The notes under the pieces are model-generated. The model had not been told where the DNA came from. It saw nothing but the letters and a program-made list of their open reading frames with translations, and did not search any database. Below are positions 24,772 through 34,913 of a DNA stretch of 64,000 nt, piece by piece. Each line of letters starts with the position of its first letter. Position 1 is the stretch's first letter. The stretch is from Paraphoma chrysanthemicola (lineage: Eukaryota; Ascomycota; Dothideomycetes; Pleosporales; Phaeosphaeriaceae), in NCBI GenBank assembly GCA_020744225.1, contig JAGMWG010000013.1:1054001-1118000 (forward strand), written 5' to 3'. A program made the position numbers and the translations under genes.

Positions 24772-25677
24772 GTCAGTCCTGGGTTCCAAGGTTGAGCGTT
24801 GATGTTAGACAAGCTGCAGCTCCGGGCTTGTGCGGCTGAACGAGCATGACGTGTCAGATTTCAGCTGGGGTCGACTCGCTTCAAGAATCCCTCTGTATTG
24901 TGAACATCTTGGCGTGAATAATCCCGCACTTCGTGACTAGGCGGGAGATGTGGAATAGTGCACACAGTGCAGCATCCAATCCGATAGCCATATTGAAGAT
25001 AGCTGTGCATGACATGCACCAAACAAAAGCTACTGTTGCGTAAAATATATACTAATATGAGACTACTGTTTTCTCCAACAAGTTCCACAGAGAATTAAGG
25101 GGAGTCAGAGATTAGGTTCGAATATGGGCCCGAAAACCAAAAGCATATCCCACTCTCTGGAACAACAGAGGCGCCAAAGTTCTGCTGTAGCGCCAAAGCT
25201 AGCGGCCAAGTAGACGGCTCATCAAGTATATATAGGAGCCATGTCGCTCGAAGACTGTATCGCGGTTATGGTTTCGTAAGCAGAAGGTCAGCAAAGAGTC
25301 AGTCGAATCAAACTTCTTTTCTCTAGCCTACAAGCCTTAGAATGCGCTTCACGGCAAAGTTAAAGAGCGTAATGCAGAATAACGAGGTTGCGTAAGAATA
25401 ATAGAAACCCCTATACGTTTACTTTAAGCGCCAAGGAATCTTAGAACAGTGCTTAGTAGTAGTGCTGGTAGTTAAGAAGGCATTTATAAATTGTGTTGTG
25501 GCGACATGCTAGCATCGCTACTTCTAGGCCGCATCTACCTAAAAGCTACAAGTTCAAGCGTACTTATGGACAAGACGAGGAGAGTTCAGCCGTAGACCTA
25601 CAGGCAGCGCACCTTTCAATAATAGTAGAACCGTGTTCAGTTCACTACGCAGACCATAACTGAGATCATACTGCAAA
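24772..25677. other. Intergenic region with TpA-rich relic
   Basis: About 900 bp. The part at about 25320-25560 is rich in TA/TAG/TTA words and reads like coding sequence filled with stops (see findings), consistent with a mutated repeat fragment. No intact gene. Confidence 0.45.
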
Positions 25678-27113
25678 TTAACCAGCCAGTGCTTTGAGAG
25701 GAGACGTGCCAGGGTAGAAGCTCTTCGGCCAAGCGGGGATAGAGATGGGTTTCGTAAAGCCAAGCGACGTATGGATGTCGTCCGGTAGTACAGATGCGCT
25801 GTAGCCAGCAGGGGCGGTTTTGATGGTCGTGGTGGTCAATGCATAGCCTTCCCCAGAACCGGCTTTCAAGCATCCACCACTTCCGTAAGCATTTGCACAT
25901 GTGTACTCGATGGCTTGACCAGCTTCCGTCCACATGGCAAAATCCGAGACAGACATACCCGTGCACGGAGCCTTGGCAGCACAGTCGAACTTAATCGGAC
26001 CACGCTGCGCGCCATTGCTACAAGTGCCTCTCCAATGCTTGAAACTGATGTTGGAGAGTTGAACACCAGAACCAGAGCCAACCGCCTGCTTGCCCCAATT
26101 TTGATCAACATCAAGAGAATAGGCATTTCCATGGCCAATGAAGTTGTTGAACTGTACATCTTTGACGTAACCGCTGCCACCGTTGGACTTGATCATCATC
26201 ATTTGGTTGCTGTTGACGCTGTAAACATTCTGGTAGATGACGTTTGAGATGGCTGTTCCAGTGCTGAGAGACCCAATGGCTGAGCCTCCGGACCAGTTGC
26301 AGTAAATCTGCTCAATCAAGAGGTGAGATGAAGGAGACTTGACAGTCACGCATTCGTCTCTGTTAGAAACCATGACATCGTGCACATGAATGTTGGTTCC
26401 GACGATATCAACACCATCGAGGCCTCCGTGGTCACCACCACGAACAATGAGGTTGTAAACTTCGCCGTTATTACAGTTGTCCATGAACAGATGGAAGGCG
26501 GGTGCGTCAATTAGCGCAAGGTCGTGCATTGAGAAGCTGTCAACGTCGACAAGGCGAACAAGACGAGGACTGTAAGGGTTTAGTAAATCGGCTGGTTCAA
26601 CGTATCGCACGTAACTTACCCATTAAGGGAACCGGACTGATGGAATATGTAACCGTTTCCTTGCATAGCTCCTTTCCCGGTGGAAGAGAAAAACTCGATG
26701 TCGTTGGAATTCTGTATGACGATCATGGTTCCACCAGCAGTCCCAGTTCGATTAATGATGCCGTCTAGTTGAAGTGCAACACCTTTTCCGTGGTTCAGGG
26801 TTGACCACGTGGCCATCGCATAGGTACCGGTTGGGACGAGCACTTTTGAAGTCAGTATTTGCAGCCACGGTTTTCATCCTAGCAAGCTCTCACCTAAGCC
26901 CCCAGTAGCGCAGGCATTCCACGCCTTAGTCAGTGCTGGGCCAAGATCAGTCCTTCCATCCGCCTTGGCGCCATAGTCAAGCACGTTGCAAAGCTTTTTG
27001 GACTTCTTGGCTCCAGAGGAACTAGTTGGACCGACGCTCCCGGATAATTGTGCCGTGACGAGCGAAGGAGCCGCCGTTATAGCCGCAAGAAAGAGTGAGG
27101 TGAACAGTCTCAT
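25678..27113 (-). CDS. rhgA: Rhamnogalacturonan hydrolase (GH28)
   Basis: Three exons (27113-26894, 26842-26620, 26569-25678) give 444 aa. A signal peptide of about 21 residues precedes QLSGSVGPT, the mature start also seen in Aspergillus rhamnogalacturonase A. The enzyme cleaves the rhamnose-galacturonic acid backbone of pectin outside the cell. GH28 landmarks are CNVLDYGAKADGRTDLGPAL, the beta-helix repeats, GGDHGGLDGVDIVGTN (first Asp), SNRDECVTVKSPS (Asp/Glu pair of the rhamnogalacturonase subgroup), GHGNAYSLD (His region) and QMMMIKSNGGSG. All expected acidic residues are present, so the protein is probably active. The subgroup is distinguished from polygalacturonases by DECVTVKS. It lies near the effector gene in an accessory region. 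Confidence 0.95.
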
Positions 27114-30080
27114 GCTGTGAAGATGAGTTGGTGCAAATTGCGTTGTGAGTTGTGCTTCAAGCGGGACAAGTGGGAGACAAAGGATGTAAGCACACGAGAA
27201 TGTGCGAGAGTGACGAAAGTGGCCTTGTAGTGAAGCAAGACCATACGGATAATCTACCTTATATAGCTGTTTTCATTCCTTAGAGATTGCGTTTCTTTCG
27301 AAATCGATGCCCGGCGACTTCGATATTGACAAGCTATGGCAGACCAGTCCTGTCTACTACTGAAACGGAATTCGGAAAATTGCAGTTAAACATTGCAGCA
27401 CTAAGATAACGATTGCATGATATCAACGATCAGTGATAGCCTAGACAGGACGGAAAGAGCGGGACGAGGAGATAATAATGCCTCATATTCGTTTGCGGAA
27501 ATTCGTAATAGGTCGAAAAGAAGCGCTCGTAAAACTCGAATACGCGTAACACCGCTGCTATACTTTCATTCTGTTATACACCATGTCTTAGATCTGCCTA
27601 GCTTAGGAGATTTGAAGTAAAGAGGTTGCAAAATTATATGAATCCTGCTTTTTACCCAGGAGACTAATGCGCTAGATCAGGGTGCGGTCCTCCGTTCCAG
27701 TGCTACAGGCTAGCTAGACTATAGTCTTTAACTTGCTTGGGATAAGCATTTCTTGCCAAGCGAACCAAGAAAATTAAGCTTCGAGCGGGCAGATCATAAA
27801 CATAGCTAGATCGTTTCTGTTAAGTTAGCTCAGACCAAGATTAGACTTCGCTACGCATCCTAGACGTCCACGCGTAACTTTCCACATCAGCTACCAATAG
27901 AATACAATTTGCACTTCGATTTGGAAGTCTGCTATCTGTTCATTAACAGAAATGAGCTGGAGTCTCGCCATGCTCTGGGTTGGTCGTGTGTTTCTTAATC
28001 AATGTCTTGGATTAGCTTTATCACCAAAAGTGACCGTTTGCAGTAGCAGTTCATCAACAACAGCATCTTGGATATGGAATAGTGACGCGTCCTGGTGTCC
28101 TCAAAAGTGGGACAAGAATTAAAATGGATCTGTCTTGTAACTTCACGGAATGGATATAACCCGAGATGGTGAGACAGAGATTATCCTTTTCCGCTAGCGA
28201 GATCTGAGGTTAGCACTTCTAGTGTTAGACCTTTAATTTCGGAACAAATCAATAGAACGAATCGCGACCACCGCATCTCTAGAAACACTAGGAACACCGA
28301 CCCCGCTATGCTTTCGTTGTTCGGATCGAGCTTGCAAGTCTCCCGTCCTAGCAAAGTCGACCGTCACAATTCATGCGTGGCAAAAGCTAATATGCAACCA
28401 TCGAACACCGAATGTCAAGCGTGCAGCACCGGGTGCTTAATCGACCCAGAATATACGGGAATCCCTCTGATGTACTTACTATGTACTAGTAAATGAGAGT
28501 GTGGCTTGGATGATTACGCGTCAGCATGTTAAAAACTGCTCTAGTAGGTTACATGTTAAGAGACTTGCAGAAATCTATCCGGCGGAATTGTACTCTCTAC
28601 TAGAACTTGTGCCAGGCTCGCTCACCAGACTGATTAAATCTCTTTACCCAAGCCTCCTCGCACATCGCGTACATACTTCTTGACTTCCATCTTCGCAGGA
28701 CTAAAATCAAGATCTTTCTTTGTGATTCCTATCATCACAACATCTCGTGTTTCAACATTGTCATGGCATGTAAACGCTCAGTTGGTGGATGTGACATCAG
28801 AATCACGAAATTTTCGTCTTGATCTGAGTAATTACTTCCCAACAGCTTCTTCTCTTCGGCCAGAACATATCAAAGAATAGTTCGGCGGTCTTCGTATCTT
28901 TGTTTCAGTACTACCAACATCTCTCCGCACAGTGCGGCCTAAGGAACGCATGTTGCGTGGGCTATGGATGGAATGCGGCTCGAGCGTAGGCGTCGGGATG
29001 GGCGCATTGGTCTTGTGCCAGCCTTCAGCTCGTCATTTCGCAGAAGGGGGCATCGTGCTTCTACGTCAAGCTCATGCCTTCATGGTGAGGCGCAAAAGCA
29101 ATTTGTTCTCTGTGTATAATGTATCAGGTAAGCTAATTCAGCTAACGAATGCGCTATGCAAATTATATAGGGTGTAGTACGCACACGAGGGGCAAGCTGA
29201 AGTGTCGTGCAGGAAGCCATGCATCAAGTCATCTGGATCTAAATGCGTGAGAAACGTTAAGTCGGTTTGATGGCGTTGAACATCTGAAATATGTTTAGGC
29301 TCTCAACGTGAGCTTAGAAACAATAAATAGTGAGTAAATATAAATGGTCAAGTGCAGTACTTATCATCGCGATGTAGACTAATAGAGCGTACTCTGGTCT
29401 ATCAAGCGGCGTAGAATTATTAAGCTCCGCTAGGTAGCTATGTAAAGAAGTGCACGAGCGTGTAGCCGGTTTTAAGATTAATTTTAGGTAGGTTAAAGCT
29501 TTTGTCTAACTCGTTAATTTTCCATAATTAAGGCAAGAGGGCTTGCCCTCGTATTGGAGCAAATAGCTACGGATTGCTGCAACCTCACTGACCGGACGCG
29601 ATCGAATAGTTGGGTTTCGAACAGTTGGGTGACGGAACACGAACATGCGCTCTGCGAAGATACGCATTCCTGCCGCGGAGATTATGCTCGACTTCGTTCT
29701 ATTTGCGGAATCGAGTGAGGAAGGCTGTAGACTTTGGAAGTGGGTGCTATGGCCAAGGCCTGAAAGCGACTTGTGAACGAGTGTCCTCACGAGCTGAGGC
29801 TCGTGCTAGCTACGGACGAACGCACTAAGCCTCATCAGATTCCAGCACGTCCCAAATACCTTCATTATAGCAGCAGATTAGATGCGCATATTGCGGTCAC
29901 GACTGATGGAAACATGGCCGGCTTGGTGGTGGAATACGTCCCCGTGCATTACACTTCTCTCGCGCACTCGCATTGCTTGCACACCTTTACGCATTTGTTG
30001 TACAATATGCATGTAATTCAAGCACTTTGCTTAAATATAATACATACGGTTCCATACGTCCTAAGCCCCTTCAATGCAGT
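27114..30080. other. Long gene-poor stretch with AT-rich relics
   Basis: Nearly 3 kb with only short ORFs (60-90 codons). Some parts (about 27400-27650 and 29240-29540) are rich in TA, TAG and TTAA words, as expected for repeat relics mutated by RIP. The remaining DNA has average composition. I found no terminal repeats, transposase motif, tRNA or splice-linked exon chain. Confidence 0.5.
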
Positions 30081-31199
30081 TCAGTTCGGGGTAAGCTTTA
30101 GCAGCCGGCCGCCCGCGCCATCCTCGATCACCCAGATGGCGCCGTCCTTGTCTTCTCGGATACCGCGCATGCGCTTACCCATCGAGATACGTTGCGCTTC
30201 CTGTGCTGTGTCGCCGGAGATGGTCGCGCGCACAATTGATTGTGAGCTAAGACCAGTGATGATGGCATTGCCCTTCCAGCTGGAAAAGAGGTTGCCCTTG
30301 TAGATGATCAAGCCGGCTGGGGAAATGACAGGAACCCAGAAGGCCTTGGGTGCGGCGAAATCAGGGCGTGTGCTGTGCTTGGGAATCGTACGGCCATCGT
30401 AGTGTTTGCCCTCGCACACGAGTGGCCATCCGTAGTTGGCACCTGACTGGATGAGGTTGAGCTCGTCACCGCCCATGGGGCCCATCTCGACCTCCCAAAG
30501 ACGACCCTGGGCATCCCAATCAATGCCAAGTGGGTTGCGGTGGCCCAGCGACCAGATCTGCGCCTGGACGCCGCCTTGGCTGGCGAACGGGTTGCCCGCA
30601 AAGGCGGTACCGTTATCGTACAGCCTGATCACTTTGCCCAAGTTGGTGGTCATGGACTGAGCTGGAGTCATCTGGTTGATCTCGCCAGACGAGATCCACA
30701 ATGTGCCATCGGGGCCAAAGAGAAGGCGCAAGGCGAACTGGAGTCCACCAGAGGCTCTCTGCGAGTGGCGCCAGATAACCTCGAGGTCGGATAGCGCGCC
30801 GCCGCTGGCGGTGAGAGTCAGCTTGGCTCGCGCAACTGCGCCGCCCGCTCCGCCAGAGCCGCTTTCGGCGTAGCTGAGATAGACAATGTTGTTCTCGGCG
30901 TATTTAGGGTGCAATGCGACGTCATGGAGACCGCCCTGGCCGGCATAGGCGACGGCGGGCACGCCAGTGATGGTGCCCTTGACCTTGGTGGCCGGGTCGA
31001 CGATACGCAGGTTGCCTCTTCTCTCGGTGACGAGGATGCGGTTGTCGGGCAGGAAGGCAAATGCCCATGGTTCGGCGAAGTCGGTGATCGCTGTCGACTT
31101 GAACGGCTGCTGGCGAGTGTCCAGATGCTGCGATGGGACAGCCAAAGCACCCGTCACCAACGCCAGAGCGCAGGTGAGAGAGAGTCCGAGATGCATCAT
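30081..31199 (-). CDS. Secreted PQQ-dependent sugar dehydrogenase-like (sorbosone dehydrogenase) protein
   Basis: A single exon of 372 aa with a signal peptide (residues 1-20, LSLTCALALVTGALA). The body follows the soluble PQQ aldose dehydrogenase six-blade propeller (GSDH/YliI type): PWAFAFLPDNRILVTER, GQGGLHDVALHPKYAEN, LLFGPDGTLWISSGE, IWSLGHRNPLGIDW, GGDELNLIQSGANYGWP and GMRGIREDKDGAIWVIEDG-like blade ends. Bacterial members oxidise aldoses with PQQ and Ca2+. Two active-site stretches look altered: the His-Phe-Gly-Gly-Arg-type motif reads QFALRLLF, and the Glu-His-Glu-His-Gly-Pro-type motif reads EVEMGP. The intron-free structure and bacterial-type family raise the possibility of old horizontal transfer. 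The enzyme activity is therefore uncertain. Confidence 0.85.
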   Translation of the reverse strand: MMHLGLSLTCALALVTGALAVPSQHLDTRQQPFKSTAITDFAEPWAFAFLPDNRILVTERRGNLRIVDPATKVKGTITGVPAVAYAGQGGLHDVALHPKYAENNIVYLSYAESGSGGAGGAVARAKLTLTASGGALSDLEVIWRHSQRASGGLQFALRLLFGPDGTLWISSGEINQMTPAQSMTTNLGKVIRLYDNGTAFAGNPFASQGGVQAQIWSLGHRNPLGIDWDAQGRLWEVEMGPMGGDELNLIQSGANYGWPLVCEGKHYDGRTIPKHSTRPDFAAPKAFWVPVISPAGLIIYKGNLFSSWKGNAIITGLSSQSIVRATISGDTAQEAQRISMGKRMRGIREDKDGAIWVIEDGAGGRLLKLTPN

Positions 31200-32424
31200 T
31201 CGAGAGGCGGCTGATACTTTTCACTATGTCGAATCCGAAGACGTTCGAGGGCTGAGTCGCTCACACCGGAGAGAACCTCTGAGATTATCTCTTATTCCAA
31301 GTTAGGTAGGTAGATGAGCAACAGGGAGGATTCGAGCAAGGTCTTGTTCAGTTTCAGCTTTCCCCAGCCTCTGATGAGTTGATATATACACAAGATGAAA
31401 TAAAGTATCCGCAATTTATAATCCTGGTACTGGTGATGTATGTATGTGGGGTAAGAGAAGGGGTGTAGAGGATCCATAGTGCCCAGTGGTGAAATAAAGC
31501 TGCTGCGAAGTGATCGTTGCCGGACCGGAGGTAATTGACGTGTAGTATTTAGCTACCCTTACTAGGGTACTAATCGGCAAGTGACGGAAAATAAGTGCCG
31601 GGATATTAGAGATGATATGTGCAGGCATCATATAGTACCTAGGATTGTTGCGTAGGTGCTTAAGACGAGCGCGGCAGGTCGTTAAAGTAGAGCGCGACAC
31701 GTGCTGTGACAGCCCGTCTTGGCTCAGCTTGAATTTAGATTACGAATAATACAAGAATCGTCAATGATCTTGGGATACAAAACAGCGTTACATGGAACCG
31801 ACAACAACACTATTCCGGCAAGGACATTGTGTATATACACTCAGGGACAGGCTCCCATAATCTGGAACGAATCGGATTTCAATTTGCACCCAGAATTGCA
31901 AGGATACCTTGAGACGAACGTCGCTGGTGCTGGCGGGACAGGGACCAACTTTAGCGAAGACATGACAATCTCAATCTCCAGCATTCGACGGCCTTCGAAT
32001 CCGCTGAACACGCAACTTTATGAGCCACGTCCGGCGCATGGACAACGATACCACGCTCTGCCATTTTCGTCATGTTTGATAACTTTAGCATGAAAACAGG
32101 TGCAGCACCACAAGCATGATACCCTAAATTGCCTAGACGCCAAGTCTTGCCGATGAAACATTGCGCAACATTGCATCACCCTTTCCTCCAAATGGTAGGA
32201 GCATCCACCACTGTATACAAAACGACTATTCGTCATCGGAAGATCCGGCGAAACTCGACTTGTGAATTATCAATCGCGATCGAGTGATGGACGGCCAACG
32301 AGGAGCCGAGATATACCAGTCCCAGCCGGGGAGGTCAAATTCAAGGCGTTGTTCGATCAACCTCGTGTTGCTTGGAGAAATCATCTTAATCATATAAAAT
32401 AAGAGTGTATGTTGATTCAAATGT
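31200..32424. other. Intergenic region
   Basis: About 1.2 kb, mostly short ORFs. A plus-strand 109-codon frame at 31764-32093 is listed separately. Nothing else was recognised. Confidence 0.45.
31764..32093 (+). CDS. Possible small ORF, 109 aa, unknown
   Basis: An ATG-initiated frame, open 45 bp further upstream. Composition looks protein-like (TLCIYTQGQAPIIWNE, LQGYLETNVAGAGGTGTNF), but there is no signal peptide or known motif. It could be a fragment of a larger decayed gene or a chance frame. Confidence 0.2.
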   Translation: MILGYKTALHGTDNNTIPARTLCIYTQGQAPIIWNESDFNLHPELQGYLETNVAGAGGTGTNFSEDMTISISSIRRPSNPLNTQLYEPRPAHGQRYHALPFSSCLITLA

Positions 32425-34614
32425 TCAGATGTTGTAGGTTCCATCTTCACCCCAAAGCGGAACATATGAGCCGAATAAATTGAGCATGTTGGTTCCGAGC
32501 AGTGCTTCATCGGCGCCGCGCATATCCCACCCGACAGGATACGACTGCAGGTCAGAGTGCGAATCAAAAGCTGGTTGAACGTCAGAGGTGGTGGTGCCCG
32601 ATGGTCTGATGTCCGGGATCAATTGCTCGGAAGGTATCGTGGGAATCGTCGTGGTCATCTCTGTCTTGCCCCGCACATAAGCGCGAGCAATCTGTGTCAA
32701 CTCCGATGCGATGGACCCAGGAAGTGTGCCCTGCGATGCATATTCCAATCCGCTGAAATGCCCACCACCGACATCGAGGATTGCAAGGTTAGCCGCTGTT
32801 TCTGGGTGTGTCGGATTATCGACGACAAGGTCAAAAAGAACAAGAAAAGCTGCTAGTGGAGTGCCTACGAGGATCCTTTGCAGTGTCAGTACTTCAAATG
32901 AAACAAGAGAGAGAGATAGACTTTACCAAAGTGGTGTGTAGGGCTGTACATCGATGTACTTCGTAAGCTCGAGGATAGTCTGCGCCGTGCGCATAATAGT
33001 AGATGCAACATTGCAACGTATGCCAGGGTCTTGTTCAAGTTGGAGAGCAGTACGGTCGAGAAGTAACGCAGTACCATAGTGAAGGTAGTGAAGCCTAACA
33101 ATCATATCCATCGTGGTTTGAGATGATTGTCGGGAGTGTGTTCGGACTGATTGCCCAGGTCGGATCTCGATTGGTATCGTCATCGCCCATGCCTCCAGCT
33201 CAGACCTGAGATTCCGGACAGTGGCAGTGTAATATGCAATTGGCCTATCTCGAACACTGACAGAGAACAAGGATGCATATATGCGGCTCAGCAGTCGCGA
33301 TATCCGAATGGAAGCTCGAGTCCAACCAAATGACACACTGCCCAATTGGAGCGTATGAGACGGGACCGCACTGCTGATATCAGAGTCCATGATGGTTGAG
33401 CTTCTGCCGATACTGAAGGACAGGTGTTTCTCCAAGTAGTACAGAACCCAAAAAGTCCGATTTCGAGGGTCGTCACCAGGCGCTGTCGATCGATTGTACC
33501 CTAAAGTCTGCGCTTTCCTGGCTCCTTCCGAAACCATGGTGTACTCAATTTGTAGACAGGAAACGTTCAGAGCAAATATCGCCATCGCGGTCAAAGCCTG
33601 GACTGTGTTCAGAGTGGTTCTAGTTATGAGCAGATCAGGGAAGAACGCGAGAGCAGTAGCGAAAAACCGCCAGCTTCCAGTCTTCACCGGCTGATAGCTA
33701 CCTCCATCGTGATATTGTGATCCCAGCGCGAGGACAGCATAAAACAATGCTGACCAAGATTTGTCGCTAGCAAGCTTCTCACTCAGCTCAGAGCCGAGAG
33801 CAATCCTTTCGAAGCTTTGTCGCTCAAGGAAGGGATGAATCGGGTCAATCTGCTCAAAATACGCTGTGTATGTCAGCAACGGCGCAAGCTTGGAAGGCGG
33901 ACACGTTTACATCGTACGCAGTTTCCAATATACTCCCTTTCGACACCGAACACACGGATGCGGTCGGAATCCAGCGCAGGTGCGGGCACATGCTCAATCG
34001 TTCTCATTCGCTCGCCGATGATTTTAGTCACTCTTGCTCGAACATGAGATACACGGTCATGTCCAAGCTGGACAGCTAGTGCGTTGAGGCGAGCCTCCGG
34101 AAAGAAAGTCAAGCTGTATTCGCTTCCTGTCGAACACTGATAAGCTCAATCTAGCCTAGTGCTTCGGAAATTGCGGCACCTAACTCACCGAAGACACCGA
34201 GTTCTTGCAGACTCGGGCTCTGCGCCGCAACAGCGGCTGTGTTATCATCTGCTGCCAGGAGCCGATCGACATAGAGCTCTTGTAGACCGTCGTACTTCGT
34301 CATGCCTACAAACGAGCGAGATTCATCCTGCGCCCCGCCTCCTATGTCATGATCCACAGTTTTCTCCGAGCCTACGCTGGAAACTCGATGGGAGTCTGTC
34401 GCATCTCGTCTTCGGGGCAGATGTCGAACGCTGAACTGGCAAATCTCATTGCGTCGCGCACAATTGAGGCACTTAGTAGCGCCTGGTTGTGCTGTGAGGT
34501 GGTCAGAATTATGCTTTCCGGCGGATACTTGGCTCACTCACGTAATCCGGTGCAGCGGACCTTGCGGACTTTACACGCATCGCAAGTTTTCATCAGCCTA
34601 TGATTTCTTTCCAT
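32425..34614 (-). CDS. Zn2Cys6 transcription factor with fungal MHR domain
   Basis: Five exons (34614-34542, 34491-34189, 34126-33911, 33863-32927, 32875-32425) give 659 aa. The binuclear zinc cluster is split by intron 1: TCDACKVRKVRC on exon 1 and KCLNCARRNEIC on exon 2, six cysteines in Gal4 spacing with a 10-residue loop. The fungal_trans (middle homology) region spans about residues 200-500 (YFEQIDPIHPFLERQSFE, YHDGGSYQPV, NVSCLQIEYTMVSEG, NRTFWVLYYLEKHLSFSIGRSS). The acceptor of intron 2 must be GTTCGACAG, since the earlier TTATCAG breaks the frame. The frame is open upstream of the chosen ATG but has no earlier Met nearby. Its start lies 299 bp from the divergent PDR transporter, so it may control that gene; this is inferred from position. 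Confidence 0.9.
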
Positions 34615-34913
34615 GATGTTGCTGACCGATTTCCGAGCTTTGTTGGGCGACGCATAAGAAGATGAGGGATGGCCCACTACTTGCTCGGGACCGAGGTGGA
34701 CAGTGCACAGCAAACCAGGCCCACTCTTCCGAGCAAGCCTTACGTGGCTGCCGAACAGACTTGACTTCGGATTCCAGAGATAGTTTTCGAAATGACATCT
34801 TGCTGATACAATTTTCAGGGAACTTGATCGAAGGATCTATTTAAAATGAACGCCTGTCGCTGTTGCTGTTGGAGCAAGCCGCCAAGTCTCCATCCTCCTA
34901 TCAAGTTGCAACC
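34615..34913. promoter_or_regulatory. Shared promoter of Zn2Cys6 factor and PDR transporter
   Basis: A 299 bp divergent intergenic region. It contains a CCG-N14-CGG pair (34751-34770), a spacing class some zinc-cluster dimers use; the match may be chance. The minus-strand frame is also open through part of it without a Met. Confidence 0.45.

Noticed and set aside
34615..34798. Upstream coding extension of the Zn2Cys6 factor
   Set aside because: The frame is open but has no Met before the chosen ATG, and no clear acceptor was found.
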